Shown: positions 7,782 to 15,973 of the stretch, one piece after another
Layout: every line of letters begins with the position of its first letter
How positions within the stretch are numbered: the first letter of the stretch is position 1
Source: Sporofaciens musculi
GTDB taxonomy: Bacteria; Bacillota; Clostridia; Lachnospirales; Lachnospiraceae
Assembly: GCF_009830285.1 (NCBI RefSeq)
Contig: NZ_WUQX01000001.1
Location: 1,054,501 to 1,118,500 of the forward strand
Reading direction: 5' to 3'
Length of the DNA: 64,000 bases
Made by a program: the position numbers and the translations under genes
The notes under the pieces: model-generated
The model's input: the letters and a program-made list of their open reading frames with translations, nothing else
What the model was told of the DNA's origin: nothing
Database searches by the model: none

Positions 7782-8433
7782 TGCTGAAGTGATTCAGATG
7801 TTGATAAAAGGAATCGGAGAGACGCTGTACATGACGCTGGTATCCACGTTATTCGGGTATTTGTTTGGGCTTCCTATGGGAATTCTTCTGACCATAACCG
7901 ACAGAGAAGGAATTAAGCCGAATGTAGTTCTCTATAAGATACTGGATATATTTGCAAATATTGTGAGAAGCGTTCCCTTTCTGATTCTGCTGATTGTGTT
8001 GATTCCGTTAGCGCGTTTCATTGTGGGAAAGAGCTACGGCTCCTCAGCCACGATTGTGTCCCTGGCGGCTGCGGCAATTCCTTACATAGCGCGTATGGTA
8101 GAGTCGTCTCTTCGGGAGGTGGATGCAGGAGTGATTGAGGCGGCCAGGTCCATGGGGGCGTCAACATTTACCATTGTGACCAAGGTTATGCTTGTGGAGG
8201 CCAGGACCTCCCTGATTGTGGGCGTTACGATTTCCCTGGGAACCATACTGGGATATTCTGCAATGGCGGGAACCTTAGGCGGAGGCGGACTTGGAGATAT
8301 TGCAATCCGTTACGGATATTATCGGTATGAGGCCGGAATTATGGCGGTCACGGTTATTTTATTAATTGTGCTGGTGCAAATATTCCAGACGGTTGGTATG
8401 AAGCTGTCTGTTCATTTAGATAAAAGAAAGTAA
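7774..8433 (+). CDS. metI: Methionine ABC transporter permease
   Basis: A 219-residue integral membrane protein with five hydrophobic helices, the usual MetI size and topology. The cytoplasmic coupling loop AARSMGASTFTIVTKVMLVEA is the EAA-type motif that docks on MetN. The ATG overlaps the end of metN, which indicates translational coupling. The gene is followed after 25 nt by the binding protein gene, completing the standard N-I-Q order. Confidence 0.94.
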   Translation: MFSAEVIQMLIKGIGETLYMTLVSTLFGYLFGLPMGILLTITDREGIKPNVVLYKILDIFANIVRSVPFLILLIVLIPLARFIVGKSYGSSATIVSLAAAAIPYIARMVESSLREVDAGVIEAARSMGASTFTIVTKVMLVEARTSLIVGVTISLGTILGYSAMAGTLGGGGLGDIAIRYGYYRYEAGIMAVTVILLIVLVQIFQTVGMKLSVHLDKRK

Positions 8434-8458
8434 TAAATAAACAAAATGGAGGATATGT

Positions 8459-9325
8459 ATGATGAAAAAGAAAGTATTGACAGTATTGTTGGCAGGAGTA
8501 TTGGCGGCAGCAGCATTAACAGGCTGCGGCGGTTCTGATAAGGATTCTGATTCCGGTTCTTCTGGTTCTGATTCCGGTTCATCCTCGGAAGGTAAGGTGG
8601 TTAAGGTTGCGGCGTCTGCCACACCTCACGCCGAGATTCTGGAGGAGGCCAAGGGGCTTCTGGAGAAAGAAGGATATCAATTAGATGTAACAGTGTTCAA
8701 CGATTATGTTCAGCCCAACGAAGTGGTGGAAAGCGGTGATTTTGACGCAAATTATTTCCAGCATATCCCTTATCTTGAGAGCTTCAATGAGGAGAAGGGA
8801 ACCCATCTGGTAAATGCCGGCGGAATTCACTATGAGCCTTTTGGAATCTATCCGGGAACCAGGAAAAGCCTGGACGAGCTGGAGGAGGGAGATACGATTG
8901 CCGTTCCCAACGACACCACCAATGAGGCAAGAGCCCTTCTGCTTCTTGAGGCTAACGGCGTGATTAAGCTCAAAGACGGCGCGGGTCTGAACGCTACGGT
9001 AAATGATATTGCGGAGAATACAAAGAATGTTAAGATTCAAGAGCTTGAGGCAGCGCAGGTGTCCAGAGTTGTAGAAGAAGTTGCTTTTGTGGTGTTGAAC
9101 GGGAACTATGCCCTTGAGGCGGGGTATTCTGTGAAGTCTGACGCCATTGCTTACGAAACGTCTGATTCTGAGGCGGCTAAGACCTATGTAAATGTCATTG
9201 CAGTAAAAGAGGGCAATGAGGAAAACGAGGCAATCCAGGCGTTAGTGAAGGTGCTGAAGTCTGACGATATCAAGAAATTCATTGATGGAGAGTATGACGG
9301 GGCTGTAATTGCCTTTGAAGAATAA
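8459..9325 (+). CDS. metQ: Methionine-binding lipoprotein
   Basis: A 288-residue substrate-binding lipoprotein of the NlpA/MetQ family. The signal peptide ends in lipobox LTGC at about residues 20-23. A low-complexity Ser/Asp/Gly linker follows (about 24-45). The mature domain begins KVVKVAASATPHAEIL, and EVVESGDFDANYFQHIPYL is diagnostic of the family. A GGAGG site precedes two adjacent ATG codons (8459 and 8462), so the exact start is uncertain by one codon. It ends the metNIQ operon. No clear terminator is seen before the acetyltransferase gene 45 nt downstream. Confidence 0.94.
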   Translation: MMKKKVLTVLLAGVLAAAALTGCGGSDKDSDSGSSGSDSGSSSEGKVVKVAASATPHAEILEEAKGLLEKEGYQLDVTVFNDYVQPNEVVESGDFDANYFQHIPYLESFNEEKGTHLVNAGGIHYEPFGIYPGTRKSLDELEEGDTIAVPNDTTNEARALLLLEANGVIKLKDGAGLNATVNDIAENTKNVKIQELEAAQVSRVVEEVAFVVLNGNYALEAGYSVKSDAIAYETSDSEAAKTYVNVIAVKEGNEENEAIQALVKVLKSDDIKKFIDGEYDGAVIAFEE

Positions 9326-9370
9326 AATAATGAAGCTATCGTATTATCATTAAATAAGCAGAATCATATA

Positions 9371-9919
9371 ATGGATGGAAAAACAATGGAGACACATTAC
9401 AGAGAATTAACCGAAAAAGAGATATGCCGCGGTTTATTCCGGCAATTCATCCGCCGTCAGATTGTTGTAGAATGTTGGCGGAGAGAAAACGAAAAGTGGG
9501 TAATACGGGACGACCCATTTATTGACGACTGGTCAGAATCGGATTACGAGTTTCTGGTTACCTGTCTCAAAAATACGATAGCTACGGGCGGCTTTGTCTA
9601 TGGTTTTTTCTGCGACGGTATTCTGAAGGGATTTACCTCCGTAGAAAAAGCCTTGTTCGGAACTGCCGAAAAGTATCTTGACCTTACAAGCCTCCATGTA
9701 TCCCAGGATATGAGGGGCAAGGGCATTGGAAAAATACTTTTTCATGAGGCGGGCAGATGGGCGAAAGAGCACGGCGCCGAGAAGCTGTACATCTCCGCCC
9801 ACTCGGCTGTGGAGACGCAAGCCTTCTACAAGGCAATGGGGTGCGTGGAGGCAAAGGAGTATAACCAACAGCATGTAGAAGCAGAGCCTTATGACTGCCA
9901 ACTAGAATGTCAGTTATAG
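9371..9919 (+). CDS. GNAT-family N-acetyltransferase
   Basis: A 182-residue single-domain acetyltransferase. The acetyl-CoA pocket motif appears as LHVSQDMRGKGIGKILF (about 118-134), followed by the family's C-terminal pattern LYISAHSAVETQAFYKAMGC. The substrate cannot be told from sequence. It lies 45 nt after metQ and may be transcribed with it. The ribosome-binding site before ATG 9371 is weak, and ATG 9386 is an alternative start. A shared terminator at 9973-10006 closes the transcript. Confidence 0.8.
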   Translation: MDGKTMETHYRELTEKEICRGLFRQFIRRQIVVECWRRENEKWVIRDDPFIDDWSESDYEFLVTCLKNTIATGGFVYGFFCDGILKGFTSVEKALFGTAEKYLDLTSLHVSQDMRGKGIGKILFHEAGRWAKEHGAEKLYISAHSAVETQAFYKAMGCVEAKEYNQQHVEAEPYDCQLECQL

Positions 9920-9972
9920 GCTGCAAAAGAATTATCATAGGATTGCTTCCAGAATTGTATTTCAAAAAATAT

Positions 9973-10006
9973 AATGGGGAAATCGGATCATGCCGATTTC
10001 CCCATT
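9973..10006. terminator. Bidirectional terminator between the GNAT gene and carB
   Basis: A perfect 14-bp stem (9973-9986 with 9993-10006) with loop ATCATG. It is flanked by A-rich sequence on the left and T-rich sequence on the right, so it can act for the converging genes on both strands. Confidence 0.85.
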
Positions 10007-10012
10007 TATATG

Positions 10013-13000
10013 TTAGCCTAATCTGTCCGAAATCTCCCCATGAAGCTGCTGAAGCGACTTCACATCCCCTCTGCCATGTGCATTCATATGTTGAATTCCC
10101 CTTGCAGTTACCTTTGCAGCGGCAATGGTGGTGATATAAGGAATCTTAGCCTTAATAGCTGCTTTCCGAAGATAGCTGTCATCGTGAATGCTATCTTTGC
10201 CTACCGGCGAATTGACAATCAGGTCAATCTGTCCGTTGGTAATCAGATCCAGGATATTAGGACGCCCTTCATACAGCTTCTTTACCTTCTCGGCCTTAAT
10301 TCCCGCCTCGCGGATAATCTCATAGGTGTTTCCGGTTGCAAGAAGCTTAAAGCCGTCCTCAGCAAACATTTTTGCCACCTCAGCTACCTCAGCCTTGTCC
10401 TTGCGATTGACAGAAATCAACACGGTTCCCTTAAGGGGCAGCTTGGACTGTGTGGCCTCCTGGGCCTTGTAGAAGGCTTCGCCGTAAGAGGAGGATAGTC
10501 CGAGAACTTCTCCCGTGGAGCGCATTTCCGGCCCAAGTACAGGGTCAACCTCCTGGAACATGTTGAAAGGGAACACAGCCTCCTTGACGCCATAGTAAGG
10601 AATGTCTTTCTCTTTTAATTCAGCTACCGGAGACGGGCGGCCCGTCAGCTCGGAGGTAATGATATCCGTTGCAAGGGGCACCATGCGGATGTTGCATACC
10701 TTGGATACCAGCGGTACGGTACGGGAAGCGCGCGGGTTGGCCTCCAGCACGTAAACCTTGCCGTTCTCGATGGCGTACTGCATATTCATCAGACCCTTGA
10801 CATGCATTTCCTCGGCAATCTTCTTGGTATATTCCTTGATTGTCCGCACATTTTCCTCGGAAATATGTACGGAGGGGATGATGCACGCAGAGTCTCCGGA
10901 GTGTACGCCGGCAAGCTCGATATGCTCCATTACTGCCGGAACAAATGCATGGTTTCCGTCGCTGATGGCGTCGGCTTCACATTCCAGGGCGTGATTGAGG
11001 AATCGGTCAATCAGGATTGGTCGGTCAGGAGTCACGCCCACAGCAGCTTTCATGTAGCCCTCCATGCTGTCATCATCATAGACGACCTCCATGCCGCGCC
11101 CACCAAGGACGTAAGAAGGACGCACCATTACGGGATAACCAATCTTTCCTGCAATGGCGAGAGCCTCGTCTACCGTGGTTGCCATGCCGGATTCCGGCAT
11201 TGGAATCTCAAGCTTGTCCATCATTGCGCGGAACAGATCGCGGTCTTCCGCCAAGTCGATGACAGAAGGAGAGGTTCCAAGAATCTTAACCCCATTCTTC
11301 TCAAGGTCGGAAGCCAGATTAAGAGGAGTCTGTCCGCCGAACTGTGCAATGACGCCCACTGGCTGTTCCTTTTTGTAGATGCTCAGCACATCCTCCAGTG
11401 TCAGCGGTTCAAAATACAACTTGTCGGAGGTGTCATAGTCCGTGGAAACGGTTTCTGGATTACAGTTTACGATAATCGTCTCAAAGCCAAGTTTTTTCAG
11501 CGCCAGTGATGCATGGACGCAGCAATAGTCGAATTCGATTCCCTGTCCAATACGGTTTGGACCACCGCCCAAGATCATGACCTTTGGCCGGTCGGTATGG
11601 ATTGGATTCTTGTCTGTGCCGTTATAAGTGGAGTAGTAGTAAGCGCTGTCCGGTGTGCCGCTGACATGGACTCCCTCCCAGGTTTCTTCTACGCCAAGCT
11701 CGATTCGGCGGTTGCGGATTTCATCCTGGGATACCTCAAGAATCTGGCTTAAATATTTGTCTGAGAAACCATTTTTCTTTGCGGAAATCAACATCTCATC
11801 AGAAGGCAGGCTGCCCTTAAACGCGGCGATGGCAGTTTCTTCTTCTACCAATTCCTTCATCTGTTGGATAAAATAAGTCTTTACCTTTGTAATGTCAAAG
11901 ATTTCTTCTACGGTTGCGCCTTTGCGTAACGCTTCATACATAATAAAATGGCGGTCGCTGGAGGGTGTTATCAACATTTGAAGCAGGGCTTCTTTGGTTT
12001 TTGTATGGTAGTCCCTGGCATTTCCCAGTCCATAGCGTCCGGTTTCCAGACTTCGGATTGCCTTCTGGAACGCCTCCTTGTAGGTCTTTCCAATACTCAT
12101 GACCTCTCCGACGGCACGCATCTGGGTTCCAAGCTTGTCCTCAACGCCTTTGAATTTCTCGAATGCCCAGCGGGCAAATTTGATAACTACATAGTCGCCG
12201 TCTGGTACATATTTATCTAACGTGCCGTATTTGCCGCAGGGAATGTCCTTTAAGGTCAGGCCGCAGGCAAGCATGGCAGACACCAGGGCGATTGGGAAGC
12301 CGGTTGCCTTGGAGGCCAGCGCGGAGGAACGGGAGGTACGGGGGTTGATCTCGATAACCACGATACGGTCGGTCACTGGATCATGGGCAAATTGTACGTT
12401 GGTTCCGCCGATTACTTCAACGGACTCTACAATCTTGTATGCCTGCCGTTGTAATTCCCTCTGACATTCCTCAGATATGGTAAGCATTGGCGCGCAGCAG
12501 AAGGAGTCTCCGGTATGTACTCCCAGAGGGTCAATATTTTCAATAAAACATACGGTGATCATATTGTTGTCGGCGTCGCGGACAACTTCCAACTCCAGTT
12601 CTTCCCATCCAAGGATGGATTCCTCCACCAGAACCTGCCCCACTAGGCTTGCCTGTAAGCCGCGGGCGCAGACGGTTTTAAGTTCTTCCTTATTATATAC
12701 GAGTCCGCCGCCAGCGCCGCCCATGGTATAGGCAGGACGAAGAACCACAGGGTATCCCAGAGTATCAGCGATTTTAAGGGCTTCGTCCACACTATATGCG
12801 ACTTCGCTTCTTGCCATCTCGATTCCGAGGGCATCCATGGACTTCTTGAATTCAATTCGGTCCTCACCCCGTTCAATGGCGTCCACCTGTACGCCGATTA
12901 CCTTGACCTGGTATTTGTCAAGGATTCCTTCCTTGGCAAGCTCGGCGCATAAGTTTAGTCCGGACTGTCCGCCCAGGTTCGGAAGGAGTGCGTCGGGGCG

Positions 13001-13243
13001 TTCCTTTGCGATAATCTGCTCTAAACGGTCTGTATTTAGCGGCTCAATGTAAGTTACGTCAGCCATCTCAGGGTCGGTCATGATGGTGGCTGGGTTGGAA
13101 TTTACCAGCACAATCTCATATCCGAGGCTGCGAAGCGCTTTGCAGGCTTGTGTTCCGGAATAGTCGAACTCGCATGCCTGACCGATGATGATGGGGCCTG
13201 AGCCGATAATAAGTATCTTGTGAATGTCTGTTCTTTTTGACAT
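10013..13243 (-). CDS. carB: Carbamoyl-phosphate synthase large subunit
   Basis: A full-length 1076-residue CarB, which makes carbamoyl phosphate for pyrimidine and arginine synthesis from bicarbonate, ATP and glutamine-derived ammonia. The N-terminal half holds GSGPIIIGQACEFDYSG and the first ATP-grasp unit (RPAYTMGGAGGG). The second half repeats the layout with GGGPNRIGQGIEFDY and RPSYVLGGRGMEV. A C-terminal MGS-like allosteric domain covers about 940-1076. The small subunit carA is not adjacent or elsewhere in this window, so the two subunits are encoded apart or carA lies beyond the edges. AGGAGG precedes ATG 13243, and a good promoter lies 34 nt upstream. Confidence 0.96.
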   Translation of the reverse strand: MSKRTDIHKILIIGSGPIIIGQACEFDYSGTQACKALRSLGYEIVLVNSNPATIMTDPEMADVTYIEPLNTDRLEQIIAKERPDALLPNLGGQSGLNLCAELAKEGILDKYQVKVIGVQVDAIERGEDRIEFKKSMDALGIEMARSEVAYSVDEALKIADTLGYPVVLRPAYTMGGAGGGLVYNKEELKTVCARGLQASLVGQVLVEESILGWEELELEVVRDADNNMITVCFIENIDPLGVHTGDSFCCAPMLTISEECQRELQRQAYKIVESVEVIGGTNVQFAHDPVTDRIVVIEINPRTSRSSALASKATGFPIALVSAMLACGLTLKDIPCGKYGTLDKYVPDGDYVVIKFARWAFEKFKGVEDKLGTQMRAVGEVMSIGKTYKEAFQKAIRSLETGRYGLGNARDYHTKTKEALLQMLITPSSDRHFIMYEALRKGATVEEIFDITKVKTYFIQQMKELVEEETAIAAFKGSLPSDEMLISAKKNGFSDKYLSQILEVSQDEIRNRRIELGVEETWEGVHVSGTPDSAYYYSTYNGTDKNPIHTDRPKVMILGGGPNRIGQGIEFDYCCVHASLALKKLGFETIIVNCNPETVSTDYDTSDKLYFEPLTLEDVLSIYKKEQPVGVIAQFGGQTPLNLASDLEKNGVKILGTSPSVIDLAEDRDLFRAMMDKLEIPMPESGMATTVDEALAIAGKIGYPVMVRPSYVLGGRGMEVVYDDDSMEGYMKAAVGVTPDRPILIDRFLNHALECEADAISDGNHAFVPAVMEHIELAGVHSGDSACIIPSVHISEENVRTIKEYTKKIAEEMHVKGLMNMQYAIENGKVYVLEANPRASRTVPLVSKVCNIRMVPLATDIITSELTGRPSPVAELKEKDIPYYGVKEAVFPFNMFQEVDPVLGPEMRSTGEVLGLSSSYGEAFYKAQEATQSKLPLKGTVLISVNRKDKAEVAEVAKMFAEDGFKLLATGNTYEIIREAGIKAEKVKKLYEGRPNILDLITNGQIDLIVNSPVGKDSIHDDSYLRKAAIKAKIPYITTIAAAKVTARGIQHMNAHGRGDVKSLQQLHGEISDRLG

Positions 13244-13276
13244 GTTTTCCTCCTAAATTGATTGACATTATCTTTA

Positions 13277-13305
13277 ATATTAGTTGAGTTTCTGATGAAT
13301 GTCAA
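13277..13305 (-). promoter_or_regulatory. carB promoter
   Basis: On the minus strand TTGACA (13300-13305), a 17-nt spacer and TAATAT (13277-13282). It lies downstream of the hairpin and T-run at 13325-13373 in the direction of carB transcription, so carB can be expressed independently of that terminator. Confidence 0.72.
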
Positions 13306-13324
13306 TAAGAACGGAAATGATATA

Positions 13325-13373
13325 AGAAAAAGAACAACAAGACACCCACAATCCAATGGAATGTGGGTGTCTT
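13325..13373 (-). terminator. Minus-strand terminator upstream of carB
   Basis: A perfect 12-bp stem AAGACACCCACA (13339-13350) with TGTGGGTGTCTT (13362-13373). Read on the minus strand it is followed by GTTGTTCTTTTTCTT. No protein-coding gene precedes it on that strand, so it would end a short untranslated RNA or act as an attenuator for carB. Confidence 0.65.
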
Positions 13374-13402
13374 GCCGTTGTTATAGTTATCTAAAAGGAA
13401 TG

Positions 13403-13493
13403 AGAGTAAAGTGCGGCACCTGGGATAAATCCCAAGGTGCTATACTTTGTGAGGGGGGAAGATAGTTGATATGTTCTTCAACTATCTGACTCT
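13403..13493 (-). ncRNA. Candidate structured RNA upstream of carB
   Basis: Within the 445-nt gap between carB and nth, 91 nt fold by eye as a three-way junction. AGAGT/ACTCT (13403-13407/13489-13493) closes two arms. One arm has AAAGT/ACTTT and GCACCT/AGGTGC (13416-13421/13435-13440) with an inner GGGA/TCCC stem. The other is a perfect 10-bp hairpin (13460-13469/13478-13487). On the minus strand it is followed by the terminator at 13325-13373. The strand is inferred from that terminator. I do not recognise a known riboswitch or a clear PyrR site. Confidence 0.4.
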
Positions 13494-13589
13494 AAGTATA
13501 CAAGGTAAATGTGTCTAAAATATGTTCATTCCCTTAAACAAATCGAAAGATTCTTAAAATGATATTAAAGAAAGAATTGATTCAAGTGG

Positions 13590-13618
13590 TTGGAATGTTG
13601 GAGTGAAGGTGATAAAAT
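13590..13618 (+). promoter_or_regulatory. nth promoter
   Basis: TTGGAA (13590-13595), 17-nt spacer, TAAAAT (13613-13618). It lies about 70 nt upstream of the nth start. Confidence 0.55.
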
Positions 13619-13688
13619 AAGAAGGCACAAACTAAAATAAAAGAGATTCAGAAGATAAAGGGGCGTTGCACAAAGGAGGAGGGCATTT

Positions 13689-14327
13689 ATGACAAAAAAG
13701 AAACTGGCTCTTGAGATAATTGAGCGATTGAAAAAGGAATATCCCGACGCAGGCTGTACGCTGGACTATGACCAGGCTTGGAAATTACTGGTCAGCGTCC
13801 GATTGGCTGCACAGTGTACAGATGCAAGGGTAAACGTTGTGGTGGAGGATTTATATAAGAAGTTTCCCGACGTAGACGCACTGGCAGCAGCAGAGCCGGA
13901 GGAGATCGAGGAAATCGTACGGCCCTGCGGTCTTGGAAAGAGCAAGGCAAGGGATATTAGCGGCTGTATGAAGATATTGAAAGAGGAATACGGCGGTAAA
14001 ATTCCCAAGGATTTTAATGCGCTTCTAAAGCTTCCGGGGGTAGGACGTAAGAGTGCGAATCTGATTATGGGAGATGTATTTGGAGAGCCGGCAATCGTAA
14101 CAGACACCCACTGTATCCGCCTGGTAAACCGCATGGGTCTTGTGGATGGAATCAAAGACCCGAAGAAAGTAGAGATGGAATTGTGGAAGCTTATCCCGCC
14201 TAAGGAGGGAAGTGATTTCTGCCATCGGCTGGTCTACCATGGGAGAGACGTCTGTACAGCAAGGACGAAGCCGTACTGCGACAGATGCTGCCTTGCAGAT
14301 ATTTGTGGAAAGAAGGGTGTAGAGTAG
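13689..14327 (+). CDS. nth: Endonuclease III (base-excision repair)
   Basis: A 212-residue DNA glycosylase/AP lyase that removes oxidised pyrimidines. The helix-hairpin-helix LKLPGVGRKSANLI carries the catalytic Lys (K in GRKSAN), and the catalytic Asp lies in VTDTHC. A C-terminal 4Fe-4S cluster loop is present as C-x7-C-x2-C-x5-C (CTARTKPYC-DRC-CLADIC), one residue longer in the first spacing than in E. coli Nth. The length is typical. AAAGGAGG precedes the ATG. The gene appears monocistronic. Confidence 0.95.
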   Translation: MTKKKLALEIIERLKKEYPDAGCTLDYDQAWKLLVSVRLAAQCTDARVNVVVEDLYKKFPDVDALAAAEPEEIEEIVRPCGLGKSKARDISGCMKILKEEYGGKIPKDFNALLKLPGVGRKSANLIMGDVFGEPAIVTDTHCIRLVNRMGLVDGIKDPKKVEMELWKLIPPKEGSDFCHRLVYHGRDVCTARTKPYCDRCCLADICGKKGVE

Positions 14328-14351
14328 AGAAAAGGAGCCTGCCGGCTCCAT

Positions 14352-14597
14352 TTAACTCTGGCGAAGTGCTTTCAAACACTCGATGAATTCCAGATCCTCC
14401 TGTTTCAGCTTGAGATTAGAGCAGTAATTTTTTCCCTCTGGCGTCGTAACAGTAATTTCGACGACAGCCCCCTCTATCAGTGCATCCTGAGAGACGGCGT
14501 TTAAAAATAAAGGGAATTTTGGATGGTTCAGTCGAAAACGGTCCATACAACCTTTCAGTTTTTGAATCATTGCAAGCTGATTTAAATTCATATTCAA
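14352..14597 (-). CDS. Small conserved protein of unknown function
   Basis: An 81-residue soluble protein whose family I do not recognise. It has a helical N-terminus (LNQLAMIQKLKGCMDRFRL), a central beta-rich part with VVEITVTTPEGKNY, and a helical end. The best start is TTG 14597, spaced 9 nt after GGAGGT on the minus strand. ATG 14591 is two codons in. It converges with nth, leaving only 24 nt between the two stops, and it is divergent from the first ROK regulator. Confidence 0.6.
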   Translation of the reverse strand: MNMNLNQLAMIQKLKGCMDRFRLNHPKFPLFLNAVSQDALIEGAVVEITVTTPEGKNYCSNLKLKQEDLEFIECLKALRQS

Positions 14598-14678
14598 GAT
14601 TAATATACCTCCATTGTGAAAAACTCTATATTATTATACTGATATGAGCAGAGATAGTCAAAGGAGATTTATTGATAA

Positions 14679-15860
14679 TTGGGAGTGAACAGTAACTATA
14701 GAAGAAATGGGATGGAAAGACGGATGGGAACAGATAAAATAAGTGCGAATGAAATAAAGGCAAAGAACAGACAGAATATTTATCAATATATAAGAGAGCG
14801 CGGGTCTGTATCCAAACAGGAGATTGTTGTGGATATGCAGTTGAGCCTGCCTACAGTAACTGCGAATCTGGATTATTTAAAGAAGCAAGGTTTGATTGAT
14901 ACCTCCGGTAAAATTAAGCATACAGGAGGAAGGAACGCTACCGCATTTTCTTATATAAAAAATGCAAGGACAGCCATTGGCGTTGACATAACTGCGAATC
15001 ACATCACCGCTGTGGCGGTAGATTTATCCGGAGAGATTGTCAGTATGGAGAGACGCCGGATACAATTCAACCTGGAGGATGATTTGTATCTGCGGGAGAT
15101 TGGTGAAGTTGTAGAATGTGTAAAAAGGGATGCCCAGATTGCAGATACGAACCTGTTAGGGGTGGGAATCTCTGTACAGAGCTTAATCTCCAATGATGGT
15201 GAATACATAGAGTACGGTAAGGCATTGAACTTTACCAGGAGGCGGAGGGAAGAAATTGCCGCGTACGTGCCCTACCGAAGCCGCCTGGTCCATGATTCTT
15301 ACGCGGCAGGATATCGGGAGACATGGACAAACCATAAGTTTCAGAATGCATTTTATATCAGTTTAAGCAACAGTGTGGGCGGTTCGGTGATTATCGACGA
15401 TGCAATCTATGAGGGAAACACCCATAAGGGCGGCGAAATCGGACATTTGGAAGTTGTTTCGGAGGGCGGCGAGCTGTGCTACTGTGGAAGAAGAGGCTGT
15501 TTTGATACTGTTTGCAGAGCGGGAAAACTTACAGACTATACGGAGGGAAGCCTGGAAGAATTTTTCCATCTCTTGGAGAATGGGGATGAGACAGCGAGAA
15601 GTTTGTGGAATACGTATCTTGACCACCTGTCAAGGGCAATCCACAATGTCCGGATGTTGTTTGACGGTATGGTGATATTGGGCGGATATGTGGGTGCGTA
15701 TATGGGAAAATATCTGGATGATATATACAGACGGGTGGATGAGAGGAATCCTTTTGGAGACAGGGCGAAGGACTATCTTGTGGAATGTCAGTATAAGGTA
15801 GAAGCCTCTGCTGCGGGTGCGGCGTTGTTCTATATTGATGAATTTTTAGAAAATATATAA
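14679..15860 (+). CDS. ROK-family transcriptional regulator 1
   Basis: A protein of up to 393 residues with an N-terminal winged helix-turn-helix (RGSVSKQEIVVDMQLSLPTVTANL, about 47-70) and a C-terminal ROK sugar-binding domain. The domain includes the zinc-type motif GEIGHLEVVSEGGELCYCGRRGCFDT. Family members (XylR, NagC, Mlc) repress sugar-use genes and respond to sugars. The start is uncertain. TTG 14679 has AAGGAG 12 nt upstream, but its first codons overlap the repeat-element relic, and the paralogue begins at a position matching ATG 14724. It heads the polyol cluster and probably controls part of it. Confidence 0.85.
   Translation: MGVNSNYRRNGMERRMGTDKISANEIKAKNRQNIYQYIRERGSVSKQEIVVDMQLSLPTVTANLDYLKKQGLIDTSGKIKHTGGRNATAFSYIKNARTAIGVDITANHITAVAVDLSGEIVSMERRRIQFNLEDDLYLREIGEVVECVKRDAQIADTNLLGVGISVQSLISNDGEYIEYGKALNFTRRRREEIAAYVPYRSRLVHDSYAAGYRETWTNHKFQNAFYISLSNSVGGSVIIDDAIYEGNTHKGGEIGHLEVVSEGGELCYCGRRGCFDTVCRAGKLTDYTEGSLEEFFHLLENGDETARSLWNTYLDHLSRAIHNVRMLFDGMVILGGYVGAYMGKYLDDIYRRVDERNPFGDRAKDYLVECQYKVEASAAGAALFYIDEFLENI
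14681..14696. repeat. Solo end of the 144-bp repeat element
   Basis: The 16 nt GGGAGTGAACAGTAAC match, 15 of 16, the reverse complement of the left end of the element at 54753. No matching second end is found within about 150 nt, so this is a relic or a chance match. It overlaps the possible TTG/GTG starts of the next gene. Confidence 0.45.
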
Positions 15861-15878
15861 TCTGTAGAATCTTTACAG

Positions 15879-15907
15879 TTGAAATTTTCATGTAATTATG
15901 GTAATAT
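15879..15907 (+). promoter_or_regulatory. Promoter of ROK regulator 2
   Basis: TTGAAA (15879-15884), 17-nt spacer and TAATAT (15902-15907). The palindrome AACTAGTT lies in the leader just downstream and could be an autoregulatory site. Confidence 0.6.
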
Positions 15908-15973
15908 AAATATAGTTTAGAAAATGCTTGATTAAACTAGTTAAAAAAGTTTATAAGGCGGAAAGGCAAAGAG

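Noticed and set aside
10040..12731. Plus-strand open frames opposite carB
   Set aside because: carB is full length with all motifs intact. The opposite frames have no recognisable family or start signals.
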